This document shows, piece after piece, positions 63,569 to 64,000 of a stretch of 64,000 nt of DNA (within the stretch, counting starts at the first letter, position 1; every line of letters starts with the position of its first letter). The notes beneath the pieces are model-generated. The model saw nothing but the letters and a program-made list of their open reading frames with translations, searched no databases and was not told the DNA's origin. A program made the translations under genes and the position numbers. Source of the stretch: Mycolicibacterium madagascariense (GTDB lineage: Bacteria; Actinomycetota; Actinomycetes; Mycobacteriales; Mycobacteriaceae); NCBI RefSeq assembly GCF_010729665.1, contig NZ_AP022610.1, positions 4,526,001 through 4,590,000 on the forward strand. The letters are read 5' to 3'.

Positions 63569-64000
63569 AGCACGGGCTGCTCGGCGCCCGGCCAGTGCGC
63601 CCGCCACTCCTGCTCGGTGACCGTGCCGAGGCGGTCGTCGTCGAGTTCCCCGGCCACGTCGGAACCCCGCCTGCTCGCGATGACGTCCTGCTCGACCGTG
63701 CGCACCGTGTCCATGAACTCCAACGTCCGTGTGCGCAAGGCGTTCTCGGCATCCTCGCCCGGCACCAGCGTGATCGTGCGGAGCCCCTCGGGGATGAGGT
63801 CGGACGGCAGCCCGGCCGCCTCGACGCGCTCGAGCACCTTCTGCGTCAACGCCAGCGCGGGCTGGCCGGTCGGCACGTCGTCCACGCAGGACCGGCGCGC
63901 CTTGACCGCACTCTCGGTCGCCTTGCGCTCCTCCCACTGGGCGATCTGCTCTCCGAGCGAGATCGGTTCTCCCGCAAGCACTGCCGGCGCCCGGTTGCCG
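63541..64000 (-). CDS. mazG: Nucleoside triphosphate pyrophosphohydrolase MazG, C-terminal part
   Basis: About 153 C-terminal residues, open through the right edge of the window. ISLGEQIAQWEERKATESA is the MazG linker helix. GQPALALTQKVLERVEAAGLP begins the second MazG half, and ENALRTRTLEFMDTVRTVE is its helical continuation. The family hydrolyses (d)NTPs to monophosphates. Order lpqU-mazG is interrupted here by efeUOB. The stop overlaps the end of efeB by 28 bp. Confidence 0.8.
   Translation of the reverse strand, partial: GNRAPAVLAGEPISLGEQIAQWEERKATESAVKARRSCVDDVPTGQPALALTQKVLERVEAAGLPSDLIPEGLRTITLVPGEDAENALRTRTLEFMDTVRTVEQDVIASRRGSDVAGELDDDRLGTVTEQEWRAHWPGAEQPVLQENSVEPQ

Overview
The window is a high-GC actinobacterial chromosome segment and almost certainly comes from a fast-growing mycobacterium (Mycolicibacterium-like). 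From memory, the conserved genes follow the Mycobacterium tuberculosis block Rv1079 to Rv1021 in the same relative order: metB, pra-type proline-rich genes, cbs, lipU, an SGNH protein, fadA3, a Bax-inhibitor protein, echA9, echA8, the Rv1069c type, lpqV, two patatins, an Rv1059 type, fadD14, the Rv1057 type, the Rv1056 type, kdpD/E, ppx2, DUF501, a FtsB-like gene, eno, lpqU and mazG. Other support comes from PE-PPE, DUF732, LLM/F420, DesA3 and IdeR/KstR-type features, and from many leaderless ATG/GTG starts that sit 6-7 nt after a TANNNT -10 box. No rRNA, insertion sequence, prophage or CRISPR array is visible.

Region 1 (1-7000) holds metB, cut by the window edge and preceded by a 29-bp tandem duplication that creates a small upstream ORF. 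It also holds a glutaryl-CoA-dehydrogenase-like fadE, a cluster of four small membrane proteins (two with long Pro-rich cytoplasmic tails), cbs and lipU. Region 2 (7000-24800) is lipid and acyl metabolism: SGNH hydrolase, thiolase, echA9-echA8, a membrane alpha/beta hydrolase, cysteine dioxygenase with rhodanese, two patatins, an alcohol dehydrogenase, and a divergent dehydrogenase/thiolase pair that shares a KstR-type operator, followed by fadD14. An AbiEi/DUF559-like gene bracketed by related palindromes interrupts the core order.

Region 3 (24800-32000) holds dctA with a divergent DcuS/CitA-type two-component system, a beta-propeller protein, an SDR and a DUF427 protein. Region 4 (32000-43000) is the most accessory-looking part. 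It has an F420/LLM oxidoreductase translationally coupled to a penicillin-binding lipoprotein, an MFS carrier, and an overlapping trio of UGT-type glycosyltransferase, maltokinase/glucosamine-kinase-like APH enzyme and SIS sugar isomerase. A TetR-type regulator with two HTH modules follows, and then the stearoyl-CoA desaturase system (ferredoxin-type reductase plus DesA3).

Region 5 (43000-52300) holds small secreted proteins, a tRNA with a UAA anticodon, a PAS-PAS-GGDEF diguanylate cyclase, a Lys/Ala-tailed PE-PPE-domain hydrolase, and kdpDE without any kdpFABC beside it. Region 6 (52300-64000) holds a hydrolase/prpE divergent leaderless pair, the ppx2-DUF501-ftsB-eno-lpqU housekeeping run and an efeUOB iron-uptake operon between lpqU and mazG. 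The efe operon has an IdeR-like box over its promoter, and its third gene, efeB, carries a frameshift at a C4 run.
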